Shown here one piece after another: positions 55,019 to 64,000 of a stretch of 64,000 nt of DNA. Source of the DNA: Marinobacterium nitratireducens (GTDB taxonomy: Bacteria; Pseudomonadota; Gammaproteobacteria; Pseudomonadales; Balneatricaceae); NCBI RefSeq assembly GCF_014645375.1, contig NZ_BMLT01000002.1, forward strand, positions 310,001 to 374,000. The letters are read 5' to 3'. Position 1 is the first letter of the stretch. Every line of letters begins with the position of its first letter. The notes under the pieces are model-generated. The model searched no databases. It was not told the DNA's origin and worked only from the letters and a program-made list of their open reading frames with translations. A program made the position numbers and the translations under genes.

Positions 55019-55528
55019 TCAGGTTCGTTGACGGATATTGAGTTCCAGCGGGTCCGGCCCGCTGAGCTTGACCACCTGGTTGGGACCGATGGCCAGGGTG
55101 CCGCCGATGATGTCGGCCTGTATCGGCAGCTCCCGACGCTGCAGATCCAGCAGCGTGACCAGGGTCACCGATGCCGGGCGGCCATAGTCGAACAATTCGT
55201 TCAGCGCCGCCCGCACGGTACGGCCGGACATCAGCACGTCGTCGATCAGGACGATGTGGCGGCCCTCGGTGTCGCCGGGCAGCTGCGACGGCTGCACGCT
55301 GGGGTGCAGGCCCTTCTGGGTGAAGTCGTCGCGGTAGAAGGAGATGTCGAGGATGCCGATCGGCCCCTCGAGGCCGAGTTGCTGCTGCAGTCGTTCGGCG
55401 ACCCAGACGCCGCCGGTGCGGATGCCGACGATCAGCGGGTTGTCGATATGGCGCTGTTCCAGCAGCGCCTTGAGTTCAGTGCCCATCTTGTCGAGCAGGG
55501 CGTCGACGCTAAGGCTTCCCGATGTCAT
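55019..55528 (-). CDS. pyrR: PyrR bifunctional regulator/uracil phosphoribosyltransferase
   Basis: 169 residues. The PRPP-binding motif is [33 protein letters not shown] and the [12 protein letters not shown] segment are conserved. In Pseudomonas PyrR is thought to act on pyrimidine genes in response to nucleotides; I see no attenuator between pyrR and pyrB. Its ATG lies within the ruvX end (20-base overlap). Confidence 0.95.
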   Translation of the reverse strand: MTSGSLSVDALLDKMGTELKALLEQRHIDNPLIVGIRTGGVWVAERLQQQLGLEGPIGILDISFYRDDFTQKGLHPSVQPSQLPGDTEGRHIVLIDDVLMSGRTVRAALNELFDYGRPASVTLVTLLDLQRRELPIQADIIGGTLAIGPNQVVKLSGPDPLELNIRQRT

Positions 55529-55985
55529 AGATCTCTTCCAGTTTGGTATGGCTGGGAATGCGGTCTGTGCTGGCGAACCAGCTTTCGAGTATCAGCTGCG
55601 CGGCGATACCGTCCACCGATTCCTTGCGGTAGTTGTTGCCGCCGCCGGCGGCGTGATGAATGCGCTTGGCCTCGGCGGTGCTGAGGCGCTCGTCGATCAG
55701 GTAGCAGGGGCGCTGATAGCGGTCCTGCAGGCGGTTGGCGAACTTGCGCGCGCGGCGGGCCATCTCGCTGATGCTGCCGTCCATGTTGATCGGAATGCCG
55801 ACCACCAGGGCGTCGGGAGCCCATTCGGCTATCAACGGGTCCAGTGCGTTCCAGTCGGGGATGCCGTCCCGGGCATTGATCGGGGAAAGGGGGGTCGCGG
55901 TGCCGGTCAGTGCCTGACCCACGGCGACACCAATCCGGCCTGTGCCGAAATCGAAGGCTAGTGCCTGCTGGCAGTCTGCGCTCAT
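55509..55985 (-). CDS. yqgF: Putative pre-16S rRNA nuclease YqgF (RuvX)
   Basis: 158 residues, RNase H-like fold. [17 protein letters not shown] carries the first catalytic Asp; [25 protein letters not shown] and [11 protein letters not shown] complete the set. YqgF trims the 5' end of 16S rRNA. It lies 9 bases downstream of yqgE and overlaps pyrR. Confidence 0.94.
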   Translation of the reverse strand: MSADCQQALAFDFGTGRIGVAVGQALTGTATPLSPINARDGIPDWNALDPLIAEWAPDALVVGIPINMDGSISEMARRARKFANRLQDRYQRPCYLIDERLSTAEAKRIHHAAGGGNNYRKESVDGIAAQLILESWFASTDRIPSHTKLEEIYDIGKP

Positions 55986-55994
55986 TAAGTCTCG

Positions 55995-56573
55995 TTATGC
56001 ATGTCCCGCCTGGGCGGTGAGAAGGTCCAGGTTGATACCCAGTGTGGATGCGGCCGCCTGCAAGCGCTCGTCGGCCGGAATCCGGAACATTATATCCAAA
56101 TTGGCAGGACAGCTTAACCAGGCATTTTCGCTGATTTCCCGTTCCAGCTGTCCGGCGCCCCAGCCGGCATAGCCGAGGGCGATGAGGGCATCGGCGGGGC
56201 CGCTGCCGCTGGCGATGGCTTCGAGGATGTCGATGGAGGTGGTCAGGCAGACGTCGTCGGTGACCTGGTAGGTGGCGAGCCAGGGTACGCTGCCCCCTGG
56301 CGGGCTTCGGTGCAGCACGAAGCCGCGTTCACCCTGTACGGGACCCCCGGCGTAAACCTGGCGGTTGTCCCGCACCTGTATGCTGCGTTCGAGGCTCAGG
56401 TGCTTGAGCAGGTCGTCCAGGCGCAGATCGATGGCCCTGTTGATCACGATGCCCATGGCCCCGTACTCGCTGTGGTCACAGATGTAGGTGACCGTCTGGG
56501 CGAAGTGGAGGTCGTGCATGTGGGGCATTGAGATCAGGAAGTGATCCCGCAGACTTTGCGGCTTGGGGGACAT
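55995..56573 (-). CDS. algH: YqgE/AlgH family protein
   Basis: 192 residues. Typical segments: FLISMPHMHDLHFAQTVTYI, GAMGIVINRAIDLRLDDLL, YAGGPVQGERGFVLH and ALGYAGWGAGQLEREI. The family's role is unclear; AlgH was named for an effect on alginate in P. aeruginosa. I chose ATG at the complement of 56571-56573 because AAGGA lies 8 bases upstream; ATG at 56597 would add eight residues. Confidence 0.94.
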   Translation of the reverse strand: MSPKPQSLRDHFLISMPHMHDLHFAQTVTYICDHSEYGAMGIVINRAIDLRLDDLLKHLSLERSIQVRDNRQVYAGGPVQGERGFVLHRSPPGGSVPWLATYQVTDDVCLTTSIDILEAIASGSGPADALIALGYAGWGAGQLEREISENAWLSCPANLDIMFRIPADERLQAAASTLGINLDLLTAQAGHA

Positions 56574-56604
56574 CTTGGGAGTCCTTAGGGGTTTCACCTA
56601 AGGA

Positions 56605-57579
56605 TTAGTACAGCCGGGCCTGATTCTCAAATTTCCAGGTTCTAATTATTTCAAGTACATCGGTGGTTTTGCGCATCTCCACCGGGAATGGCTGGAACGG
56701 CGCGGCCAGCCGCACGATCCGTTCGGCCGCCTCGTCGAGCACCCGGTAGCCGGAAGAGTGCAGCACCTCGATGTTCTTGACGCTGCCGTCCGGCAGTATC
56801 GACACCAGCAGCCGCAGGCTGCCGTAGATGCCGTTATCGCGGGCCTCCGAGGGGTAGTTGCGATTGCCGTAATCCTCGACGCGGCGGCGCCAGTTCTCGA
56901 AGTACGCCGCCTCGCTGTGCTTGAGTGTCGAGGCGCTGGTGAAACGCCTGATCTTCGGGCGCTTGGCGTAGGCTTCCTGCTGCATGTCGAGCTGTGCCTG
57001 CAGACTGGCGATTTCCAGGCTCCGGGCCAGCAGCGACGAAGACGCGCCGGGGACAGGCGCCGGTGCCGCTTCCTCCGGTCTGGGTTCGCGGCGGGCCTGC
57101 TTTTGCTCCGACCGGGCCTCGGTGGTGACGACCTTGGCCGGGCTTGCCTCGACCTTCGGCGAGGGCTGTTCGGCGACTTTCGGCGCGGGTTCCGGCACCG
57201 GTGCCGGCTGCAGCACTTCCGCCTCCGCCGCGACCGGCTGGCTCTGCTGCATCGCCTGCTGCTTGAGCTCCTCGCTCTGGAACGGCGCCTCTTCCCGCGT
57301 TGCGGGTGCCTTTTTCTCGTCCAGGGTCCCGCTGCCCTGCTGGTTTGCCTGGGCGATGAAGTCCGCCTCCTCAGGCGGCTTTTCGCTTTCGAAGCGCGCC
57401 AGGGTGATGTCGATCACCTTGCGGGGCGGGTCGAAAACGGGGGCGCTGAAACCGATCCCGAGCACCAGGATGGCATGTACCGCCAGCGCGACGAAAAGGG
57501 TGAAGCCGAAGCGGTCCAGTGCGCCGACGGCCGCCGCTTTTGCCGGCGGCCCCGAGATGGCGTTGGCGGCCCGGCTCAC
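56605..57579 (-). CDS. TonB-family energy transducer
   Basis: 324 residues from a GTG start. One N-terminal membrane segment (TLFVALAVHAILVLGIGF), a long Pro/Glu/Ala/Lys-rich periplasmic spacer, and a C-terminal TonB domain (YPSEARDNGIYGSLRLLVSI; IRTWKF end). No exbB, exbD or receptor gene is adjacent. The position between algH and gshB matches P. aeruginosa tonB3, which has been linked to twitching motility, so a pilus-related role is possible. The GTG overlaps nothing upstream, and its 5' end overlaps the gshB... stop relation is GTGA with gshB reading into it. Confidence 0.88.
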   Translation of the reverse strand: MSRAANAISGPPAKAAAVGALDRFGFTLFVALAVHAILVLGIGFSAPVFDPPRKVIDITLARFESEKPPEEADFIAQANQQGSGTLDEKKAPATREEAPFQSEELKQQAMQQSQPVAAEAEVLQPAPVPEPAPKVAEQPSPKVEASPAKVVTTEARSEQKQARREPRPEEAAPAPVPGASSSLLARSLEIASLQAQLDMQQEAYAKRPKIRRFTSASTLKHSEAAYFENWRRRVEDYGNRNYPSEARDNGIYGSLRLLVSILPDGSVKNIEVLHSSGYRVLDEAAERIVRLAAPFQPFPVEMRKTTDVLEIIRTWKFENQARLY

Positions 57580-58535
57580 GCCTCGCGAGCTCCCTTGATC
57601 TGCTCGACGACGTCCATCAGCTGCATACCGATATCCAGCCCGAACTGGTTGTCCAGTTCACGGATGCAGGTCGGGCTGGTGACGTTGATTTCAGTCAGGA
57701 AGTCGCCGATGACGTCCAGGCCGACGAACAGCAGGCCCTGCTCGCGCAGTGTCGGGCCGACCTGCTCGCAGATCCAGCGGTCGCGGTCGCTCAGCGGTCG
57801 TCCCTGGGCGCTGCCGCCGGCGGCCAGATTGCCGCGGGTTTCGCCGGCCATCGGAATGCGGGCCAGCGCGTAGGGCACCGGTTCGCCGTTGATCATCAGA
57901 ATGCGCTTGTCGCCGTCAAGGATCTCCGGGATGTACTTCTGCGCCATGATGGTTTCGCGGCCATCCTTGGTCAGCGTCTCGATGATGACCCCGAGGTTGA
58001 CGCCGTCGTTCTGGATGCGAAAGATCTGGCTGCCGCCCATGCCGTCGAGCGGTTTGAAAATCACGTCGCGGTGTTCGGCGTGGAACTGCCGCAGCAGATC
58101 GGCACGGCGCGTCACCAGCACCGGCGGGCAACACTGCGGGAAGTGGGTCGCGAAAAGCTTTTCGTTGAAGTCGCGCAGCCGCTGCGGCGGGTTCACCACC
58201 AGCACCCCCTGCTTTTCGGCCTGTTCCAGCAGATGGGTGCTGTAGATGTACTCGTTGTTGAACGGCGGGTCCTTGCGCATCAGGATCACATCGAGATCCG
58301 CCAGCGGCGCGTTGCGGTAGTCGCCGCGGCTGAACCAGTCATCCGCATCCATGCGCACGTCCAGCGGGGCCATTTCGGCCATCGCCTGGCCGTCGCGGGA
58401 GAAAAGGTGCTGCTGCTCCATATACCAGAGCTCCCAGCCCTTGCGCTTGGCGGCCCAGAGCATGGCCAGCGAGCTGTCTTTCTTGAAACTGATGGACTCG
58501 ATCGGGTCCATCACGATGCCAACCTTGAGGGTCAT
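57576..58535 (-). CDS. gshB: Glutathione synthetase
   Basis: About 319 residues, ATP-grasp fold. It joins gamma-glutamylcysteine and glycine. Conserved segments: VGIVMDPIESISFKKDSSLA, LADLDVILMRKDPPF, IFKPLDGMGGSQIFRI and EINVTSPTCIRELD. Start is ATG 58535 (MTLKVGIVMDP) with AGGA about 10 bases upstream; ATG 58547 is possible. Its last bases overlap the tonB-like GTG start (GTGA), so the two are coupled with gshB first. Confidence 0.96.
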   Translation of the reverse strand: MTLKVGIVMDPIESISFKKDSSLAMLWAAKRKGWELWYMEQQHLFSRDGQAMAEMAPLDVRMDADDWFSRGDYRNAPLADLDVILMRKDPPFNNEYIYSTHLLEQAEKQGVLVVNPPQRLRDFNEKLFATHFPQCCPPVLVTRRADLLRQFHAEHRDVIFKPLDGMGGSQIFRIQNDGVNLGVIIETLTKDGRETIMAQKYIPEILDGDKRILMINGEPVPYALARIPMAGETRGNLAAGGSAQGRPLSDRDRWICEQVGPTLREQGLLFVGLDVIGDFLTEINVTSPTCIRELDNQFGLDIGMQLMDVVEQIKGAREA

Positions 58536-59267
58536 GTGAGGGTGCATCCTTTTGAATTCCTGCGGTTACCGCAAGTGTACCGCAGAGGCGGGGGGAAAGT
58601 GTAAGGCTTCGGCTGCGCTTAACCGGATCCACGACCGGGACAGCGTCGGCACGGCTTGTGTTGGGTTAGGGTCGTTCCGACCTTCACCCAATCTACGCAA
58701 AGCGCATCGCGTAACCCGTCCTGTAGATCGCAGGTAGGATGGAACAAGCGATGCAGCGGCACGGGCAAACCGTTTCCACGTCGTTCGGGCATCGCGGCCC
58801 CATCATATCGATCGCAGTGCAGATCGATGGGTATCGTCGGCACGGCATCTGTTGGGTTACGGTCGTTCCGACCTTCACCCAACCTACGCAAAGCGCATCG
58901 CGTAACCCGTCCTGTAGATCGCAGGTAGGATGGGACAAGCGATGCAGCGGCACGGGCAAACTGCTTCCACGTCGTTCGGGCATCGCGGCCCCATCATATC
59001 GATCGCAGTGCAGATCGATGGGTATCGTTGGCGACGTACGTTCCCGAACCCGCCGGTGTTGGGTTACGCGACTTCGTCGCTAGACCCAACCTACGAAGCG
59101 CATCGCGTAACCCGTCCTGCAGATCGCAGGTAGGATGGGACAAGCGATGCAGCGGCACGGGCAAACTGCTTCCACGTCGTTCGGGCATCGCGGCCCCATC
59201 ATATCGATCCCAGTACAGATCGATGGGTATCGTCGGCACGAGAGGCGCCAGGTTGCGTCTCACGCCA
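58536..59267. other. Non-coding stretch upstream of gshB and downstream of rsmE
   Basis: About 730 bases without a credible gene. Open frames here are built from the tandem repeat and change frame between copies. The first 100 bases should hold the gshB promoter, and the rest is the repeat array at 58644-59241. Confidence 0.75.
58644..59241. repeat. Tandem array of ~190-205-bp hairpin-bearing repeats
   Basis: Full copies begin at 58711, 58902 and 59107 (GTAACCCGTCCTG...), giving steps of 191 and 205 bases; a partial copy lies before (58644-58710) and the last is cut short at about 59241. Each has a conserved 135-base part with a GATCGAT dyad (ATCGATC...GATCGAT) and a junction hairpin with outer stem GTTGGGT/ACCCAAC. 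The inner stem differs between copies but keeps pairing (see findings). It separates gshB from rsmE. Confidence 0.9.
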
Positions 59268-59996
59268 TCACGCCCAGTCGCCCCACAGATAATGCAGTAT
59301 CGCCTGGGCCGCGACCGGCGCGGTTTCGGTGCGCAATACCCGGGGACCGAAGCAGACCGGCTGGAAGCCGGCGGCCGCTGCGGCGGCGACTTCCGCTTCG
59401 CTGAGGCCACCCTCGGGTCCGATCAGCAGGGCCACTGACGCCGGGGGCGGCAGCTCCCCGAGGGCGCGCGCGCTGTGGTGGTGCAAGACCAGCTTGAGAT
59501 CGGCCTCGACGCTTTGTACCCATTCCAGCAGCGGCTGCGGCGCGTCGATGTCGGGTACGCTGCAGCGCAGGCTCTGTTCGCAGGCACTCACGGCGACCTG
59601 CTGCCAGTGACGCTGGCGCTTGTCCTGGCGCTCGCTGTTGAGTTTGACCTCGCAGCGTTCGGAGAACAGCGGCGTCATGCGCGACATGCCGGTTTCGGTG
59701 GCTTTTTGAACGGCGTAGTCCATGCGCTCGCCGCGTGACAGGCACTGCCCGATATGCACCTTGAGCCGAGGCTCCCGCGCCGATTCTTCGGCGGCATCGA
59801 TGTGCGCCAGCACGCGGCGTTTGTCGACCTCGACCAGGGTTGCGGCGTAGTCGCGGCCGTCGCCGTTGAACAGCTGTACCCGGTCACCGGCACGCATGCG
59901 CAGCGTTCGGGCCAGGTGCTGCACGTTGCTGTCACCGAGTGGCAGTGTCTGGCCGTTTTGCAGTGGCTGGGGTTCGTAGCATCGCGGTATGCGCAT
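59268..59996 (-). CDS. rsmE: 16S rRNA m3U1498 methyltransferase
   Basis: 242 residues, SPOUT fold with a trefoil knot. The N-terminal PUA-like part begins MRIPRCYEPQPLQNG and has QHLARTLRMRAGDRVQLF; the knot has ALLIGPEGGLSEAEV and VLRTETAPVAAQAIL. ATG at the complement of 59994-59996 has GGAG nine bases upstream; a longer start at 60011 is less likely. Confidence 0.95.
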   Translation of the reverse strand: MRIPRCYEPQPLQNGQTLPLGDSNVQHLARTLRMRAGDRVQLFNGDGRDYAATLVEVDKRRVLAHIDAAEESAREPRLKVHIGQCLSRGERMDYAVQKATETGMSRMTPLFSERCEVKLNSERQDKRQRHWQQVAVSACEQSLRCSVPDIDAPQPLLEWVQSVEADLKLVLHHHSARALGELPPPASVALLIGPEGGLSEAEVAAAAAAGFQPVCFGPRVLRTETAPVAAQAILHYLWGDWA

Positions 59997-60128
59997 GGCG
60001 CCGGGCTCCATCCGGAAAAGCGCCTATTATGCTACGCCGCAGGCCGGGACGTAACCGGGGCCGTGGTCTTTGCCTGCTGCCGCTCCGGCCCCGGTACTGC
60101 GCTGTTCGTGATGCCGTGCGCGGGACAC

Positions 60129-60155
60129 AAAAAAGGGCCGCCCGCGGGCGACCCT
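60129..60155 (-). terminator. Intrinsic terminator after metK
   Basis: On the minus strand a GC-rich stem (AGGGTCGCCC with GGGCGGCCCT, one mismatch, centred near 60144) is followed by a T-run (A-run 60129-60134 on the plus strand). It lies 22 bases after the metK stop and separates metK from rsmE. Confidence 0.88.
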
Positions 60156-60176
60156 TCTGGTACCTCAGTCGGAGTG

Positions 60177-61367
<1,191 letters not shown>

Positions 61368-61649
61368 CTCAGCTAAGCATCCTCATAAAACGGGGGGAGT
61401 CGGGCGTCTGGACCCGGGCGGGCAGACGGACATTTTAAAGGGACGCATTTTAGCCCCGTGCGATGCAAATTGCATGACGGTTGGCTGCGAAAAGGATGAA
61501 AATTTCCGCTTTTGATATGAATTCGCTTCATTTGAGCCGAAAAAAAGCCGATTCCCATTTGATGCCGACCGGCAAACAGGCGAAAATTACGCGCACCAAA
61601 ATTTGTCCTCTACCGCCTTACGTTTGGGTCAACCCCAGGAGAAGCTTTA
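61368..61649. other. Divergent leader region between metK and tkt
   Basis: About 280 bases, visibly more AT-rich than the genes. It should contain both promoters, but I cannot fix either. I looked for a SAM- or SAH-type riboswitch on the metK side and saw no convincing match. Confidence 0.5.
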
Positions 61650-63644
61650 ATGTCCTCTCGCAGAGAACTTGCCAATGCTATTCGCGCGCTGAGCATGGAC
61701 GCTGTCCAGAAGGCCAAATCCGGCCACCCCGGAGCCCCGATGGGCATGGCCGACATCGCCGAAGTGCTTTGGAACGATTTTCTGAAACACAACCCGTCCA
61801 ACCCGCAATGGTTCGACCGCGACCGCTTCATCCTGTCCAACGGTCACGGATCCATGCTGATCTATTCGCTGCTGCACCTGACCGGTTACGACGTGAGCAT
61901 CGAGGACATCAAGAACTTCCGTCAGCTGCACTCCAAGACCGCCGGCCACCCGGAATACGGCTACTGCCCGGGTGTCGAGACCACCACCGGACCGCTGGGG
62001 CAGGGGATCAGCAACGCCGTCGGCTTCGCCGCCGCCGAGAAGGCACTGGCCGCGCAGTTCAACCGTGACGGCCACGACATCATTGACCATTACACCTACG
62101 CCTTCATGGGCGACGGCTGCATGATGGAAGGCATCTCCCACGAAGCCTGCGCCCTGGCCGGTACCCTTGGACTTGGCAAGCTGATCGCCTTCTGGGACGA
62201 CAACGGCATCTCCATCGACGGCGAAGTCGAAGGCTGGTTCACCGACGATACCCCGAAACGCTTCGAAGCCTACGGCTGGCAGGTGATTCCGGGTGTCGAC
62301 GGTCACGACCCGGATCAGATCCGTGCCGCCATCGAGCAGGCCCAGGCCAACAGCTCTCAGCCGACGCTGATCTGCTGCAAGACCATCATCGGTTTCGGTT
62401 CACCCAACAAGGAAGGCAAGGAAGAGTGCCACGGCGCGCCGCTGGGCGATGACGAGATCGCCCTGACCCGCGAGCGTCTGGGCTGGAACCATCCCGCCTT
62501 CGAAGTGCCGGAAGACATCTACGCCGACTGGGATGCCCGCGAGTCCGGCAGCCATGCGGAGAACGAGTGGAACGAGCGCTTCGCCGCCTATCGCGCCGAG
62601 TACCCGGAGCTGGCCGAGCAGCTGCTGCGTCGCATCAGCGGCGATCTGCCGGCGGACTTCGCCGAGCAGGCCGATGCCTGGATTCGCGAAGTGGCCGAAA
62701 AGGGCGACACCATCGCCTCGCGCAAGGCTTCGCAGAATGCCCTCAACGCCTTTGGCCCGATGCTGCCGGAGCTGCTCGGTGGCTCCGCCGACCTCGCCGG
62801 TTCCAACCTGACGCTGTGGTCCGGCGCCAAGGGCATCAGCAAGAATGACGCCAGCGGCAACTATCTGTTCTACGGTGTGCGCGAGTTCGGCATGTCGGCG
62901 ATCATGAACGGCATCGCCCTGCACGGCGGTTTCATCCCCTACGGCGCCACTTTCCTGGTGTTCATGGAGTATGCCCGCAACGCCCTGCGCATGGCGGCAC
63001 TGATGAAGCAGCGCGTGATCCATGTTTACACCCACGATTCCATCGGCCTTGGCGAAGACGGCCCGACCCATCAGCCGGTCGAGCAGATCGCCAACCTGCG
63101 TCACACCCCGAACATGAGCCTGTGGCGCCCGTGCGACGCGGTCGAGTCCGCGGTGGCCTGGAAGTCGGCGCTGGAGCGCACCGACGGCCCCAGCGCACTG
63201 ATTTTCTCGCGCCAGAACCTGCCGCATCAGGCGCGTAACGACGAACAGCTGGCCAACATCGCCCGGGGCGGCTACATCCTGCGCGATACCACGGGCAAGC
63301 CCGACGCCATCCTGATCGCCACCGGTTCCGAAGTCGCGCTGGCGATGGAGGCCGCCGAGCTGCTGGCCGGCGAAGGCAAGCAGGTGCGCGTGGTGTCGAT
63401 GCCGTCGACCGATCGCTTCGAGGCTCAGGATGCGTCCTACCGCGAAGCGGTGCTGCCGTCCGACATCAGCGCCCGCGTTGCCGTCGAAGCCGCCCAGGCG
63501 GACTACTGGTACAAGTACGTGGGCCTGAACGGCGCCATCGTTGGCATGCGCAGCTTCGGCGAGTCGGCGCCGGCCGGCGAGCTGTTCAAGCACTTCGGCT
63601 TCAGCGCCGAAAATGTCGCCGAAACCGTTAAATCCATTCTCTAA
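61650..63644 (+). CDS. tkt: Transketolase
   Basis: 664 residues, normal length. It moves two-carbon units in the pentose phosphate pathway using thiamine diphosphate. [19 protein letters not shown] at the start, the cofactor motif [15 protein letters not shown], and [19 protein letters not shown] are classic. The ATG has AGGAGAAG upstream. The next gene, an epd-type dehydrogenase, also acts on four-carbon sugar phosphates, as in the tkt-epd order of Pseudomonas. Confidence 0.98.
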   Translation: MSSRRELANAIRALSMDAVQKAKSGHPGAPMGMADIAEVLWNDFLKHNPSNPQWFDRDRFILSNGHGSMLIYSLLHLTGYDVSIEDIKNFRQLHSKTAGHPEYGYCPGVETTTGPLGQGISNAVGFAAAEKALAAQFNRDGHDIIDHYTYAFMGDGCMMEGISHEACALAGTLGLGKLIAFWDDNGISIDGEVEGWFTDDTPKRFEAYGWQVIPGVDGHDPDQIRAAIEQAQANSSQPTLICCKTIIGFGSPNKEGKEECHGAPLGDDEIALTRERLGWNHPAFEVPEDIYADWDARESGSHAENEWNERFAAYRAEYPELAEQLLRRISGDLPADFAEQADAWIREVAEKGDTIASRKASQNALNAFGPMLPELLGGSADLAGSNLTLWSGAKGISKNDASGNYLFYGVREFGMSAIMNGIALHGGFIPYGATFLVFMEYARNALRMAALMKQRVIHVYTHDSIGLGEDGPTHQPVEQIANLRHTPNMSLWRPCDAVESAVAWKSALERTDGPSALIFSRQNLPHQARNDEQLANIARGGYILRDTTGKPDAILIATGSEVALAMEAAELLAGEGKQVRVVSMPSTDRFEAQDASYREAVLPSDISARVAVEAAQADYWYKYVGLNGAIVGMRSFGESAPAGELFKHFGFSAENVAETVKSIL

Positions 63645-63652
63645 CTCGTCGC

Positions 63653-63674
63653 AGGGCCGGCTTGTGCCGGCCTT
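63653..63674 (+). other. Hairpin between tkt and epd-like gene
   Basis: GGCCGGC (63655-63661) and GCCGGCC (63666-63672) form a stem around TTGT, extended by two weaker pairs. There is no T-run after it, so it is more likely a stabilising or processing structure than a full terminator. Confidence 0.5.
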
Positions 63675-63695
63675 CGCCGGGGTTCTGAACCGTCG

Positions 63696-64000
63696 ATGAA
63701 ATACCGCGTCGCAATCAACGGCTACGGCCGCATCGGGCAGTGCGTACTGCGCGCCATCTACGAGTGCGGCTTCCGCCGTGATTTCGAGGTGGTGGCGCTC
63801 AACGAGCTGTCCGATCTGGAAACGGTGACCTACCTGACCCGGTACGACACCACCCACGGCCGTTTTCCGCTGCCGGTGAGCCACGATGGTCGTGACCTGC
63901 TGATCGACGGCGATCGCATCCGGGTGCTGAACGAGCCGGATCCGCGCAACCTGCCGTGGAAGGCGCTGGGCGTCGATCTGGTGCTGGAGTGTTCCGGCTC
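63696..64000 (+). CDS. epd: Erythrose-4-phosphate/glyceraldehyde-3-phosphate dehydrogenase, N-terminal part (cut by window edge)
   Basis: About 101 codons present. The Rossmann start MKYRVAINGYGRIGQCVLRA, ALNELSDLETVTYLTRYDTT and HGRFPLPV belong to the GAPDH/Epd family; LNELSDLETVTYLTRYD and the place after tkt favour Epd, which oxidises erythrose-4-phosphate toward pyridoxal phosphate synthesis. Plain Gap cannot be excluded without the C-terminal half. The frame runs off the right edge at LECSGS. Confidence 0.85.
   Translation, partial: MKYRVAINGYGRIGQCVLRAIYECGFRRDFEVVALNELSDLETVTYLTRYDTTHGRFPLPVSHDGRDLLIDGDRIRVLNEPDPRNLPWKALGVDLVLECSG

Noticed and set aside
58644-59241. Possible CRISPR array
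   Set aside because: Repeat units are about 190-205 bases and contiguous, with no short repeat/unique spacer pattern, and no cas genes are present.
58739-59438. Several overlapping open frames in the repeat array that encode near-identical short peptides
   Set aside because: The peptides repeat only because the DNA repeats. The copy steps (191 and 205) are not both multiples of three, so frames are not kept between copies, and there is no ribosome site.
61368-61649. SAM or SAH riboswitch ahead of metK
   Set aside because: I could not find the conserved helices of either class on the metK side.
62400-63884. 494-codon minus-strand open frame opposite tkt
   Set aside because: tkt is full length with intact motifs on the plus strand; the frame also crosses the tkt-epd gap.

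Overview
The window is about 64 kb of GC-rich chromosomal DNA from a gammaproteobacterium. Gene content and order point to the Pseudomonadales/Oceanospirillales side of that class. From memory, several blocks match the Pseudomonas aeruginosa chromosome in order: hemW-rdgB-DUF4426-metW-metX-yggT-proC-yggS-pilT-pilU, pyrC'-pyrB-pyrR-yqgF-algH-tonB-gshB, cyaY-lptM-lysA-dapF-DUF484-xerC-HAD, and glnE-ilvE followed by an LPS locus ending in msbA-waaA. I see no rRNA, tRNA, CRISPR array, prophage or intact insertion sequence. The window cuts ilvD at the left edge and an epd-like gene at the right edge.

Layout. 1-5.1 kb: start of ilvD, a perfect-type palindromic repeat, a PepSY protein with a PhoP/PhoQ-like two-component pair, then an M48 peptidase translationally coupled to a YjgN/DUF898 membrane protein. 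5.3-10.1 kb: argA and argE overlapping, REP pairs, and the pit phosphate transporter with its DUF47/PhoU-like partner. 10.4-15.5 kb: a CYTH-CHAD triphosphatase, glnE, and ilvE. 15.7-33.3 kb: a large LPS/cell-surface glycan locus with an ELM1-family protein, at least six glycosyltransferases, a YrbL-family kinase-fold protein, a GT-D protein, UDP-glucose dehydrogenase, a UDP-sugar epimerase, an LpxL-type acyltransferase, MsbA and WaaA. Within it, 20.8-24.5 kb is a plus-strand, visibly AT-rich cassette (GT2, WecF-like, hexapeptide acetyltransferase, WecE) set between minus-strand genes. It looks acquired and looks like a dTDP-Fuc4NAc module.

33.3-38.3 kb: cyaY, and the lptM-lysA-dapF-DUF484-xerC-HAD operon (lysine/peptidoglycan precursor synthesis plus dimer resolution). 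38.3-45 kb: hairpin and heptamer repeats, then the minus-strand yggS-to-hemW operon (methionine, proline, nucleotide clean-up). 45-47.3 kb: the pilT/pilU retraction ATPases with a clear terminator. 47.4-52.4 kb: a more variable stretch with an MFS exporter, a divergent HPPK-like gene overlapping a FolM-like reductase tail to tail, and a GGDEF-EAL protein paired with a cysteine-less periplasmic sulfite-oxidase-fold protein. 52.7-58.5 kb: pyrimidine, YqgE, TonB and glutathione synthase operon. 58.6-59.25 kb: a tandem array of hairpin-bearing repeats. 59.3-64 kb: rsmE, metK, tkt and the start of an epd/gap-like gene.

Most genes are housekeeping. The parts that deserve a second look are the hairpin repeat array with a compensatory stem change, the Fuc4NAc cassette, the cysteine-less periplasmic partner of the GGDEF-EAL protein, the decayed yggS tail copy, and the REP element that encodes the C-terminus of WaaA. 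I did not find a clearly new multi-gene system. The cassette and the signalling pair are the best candidates.
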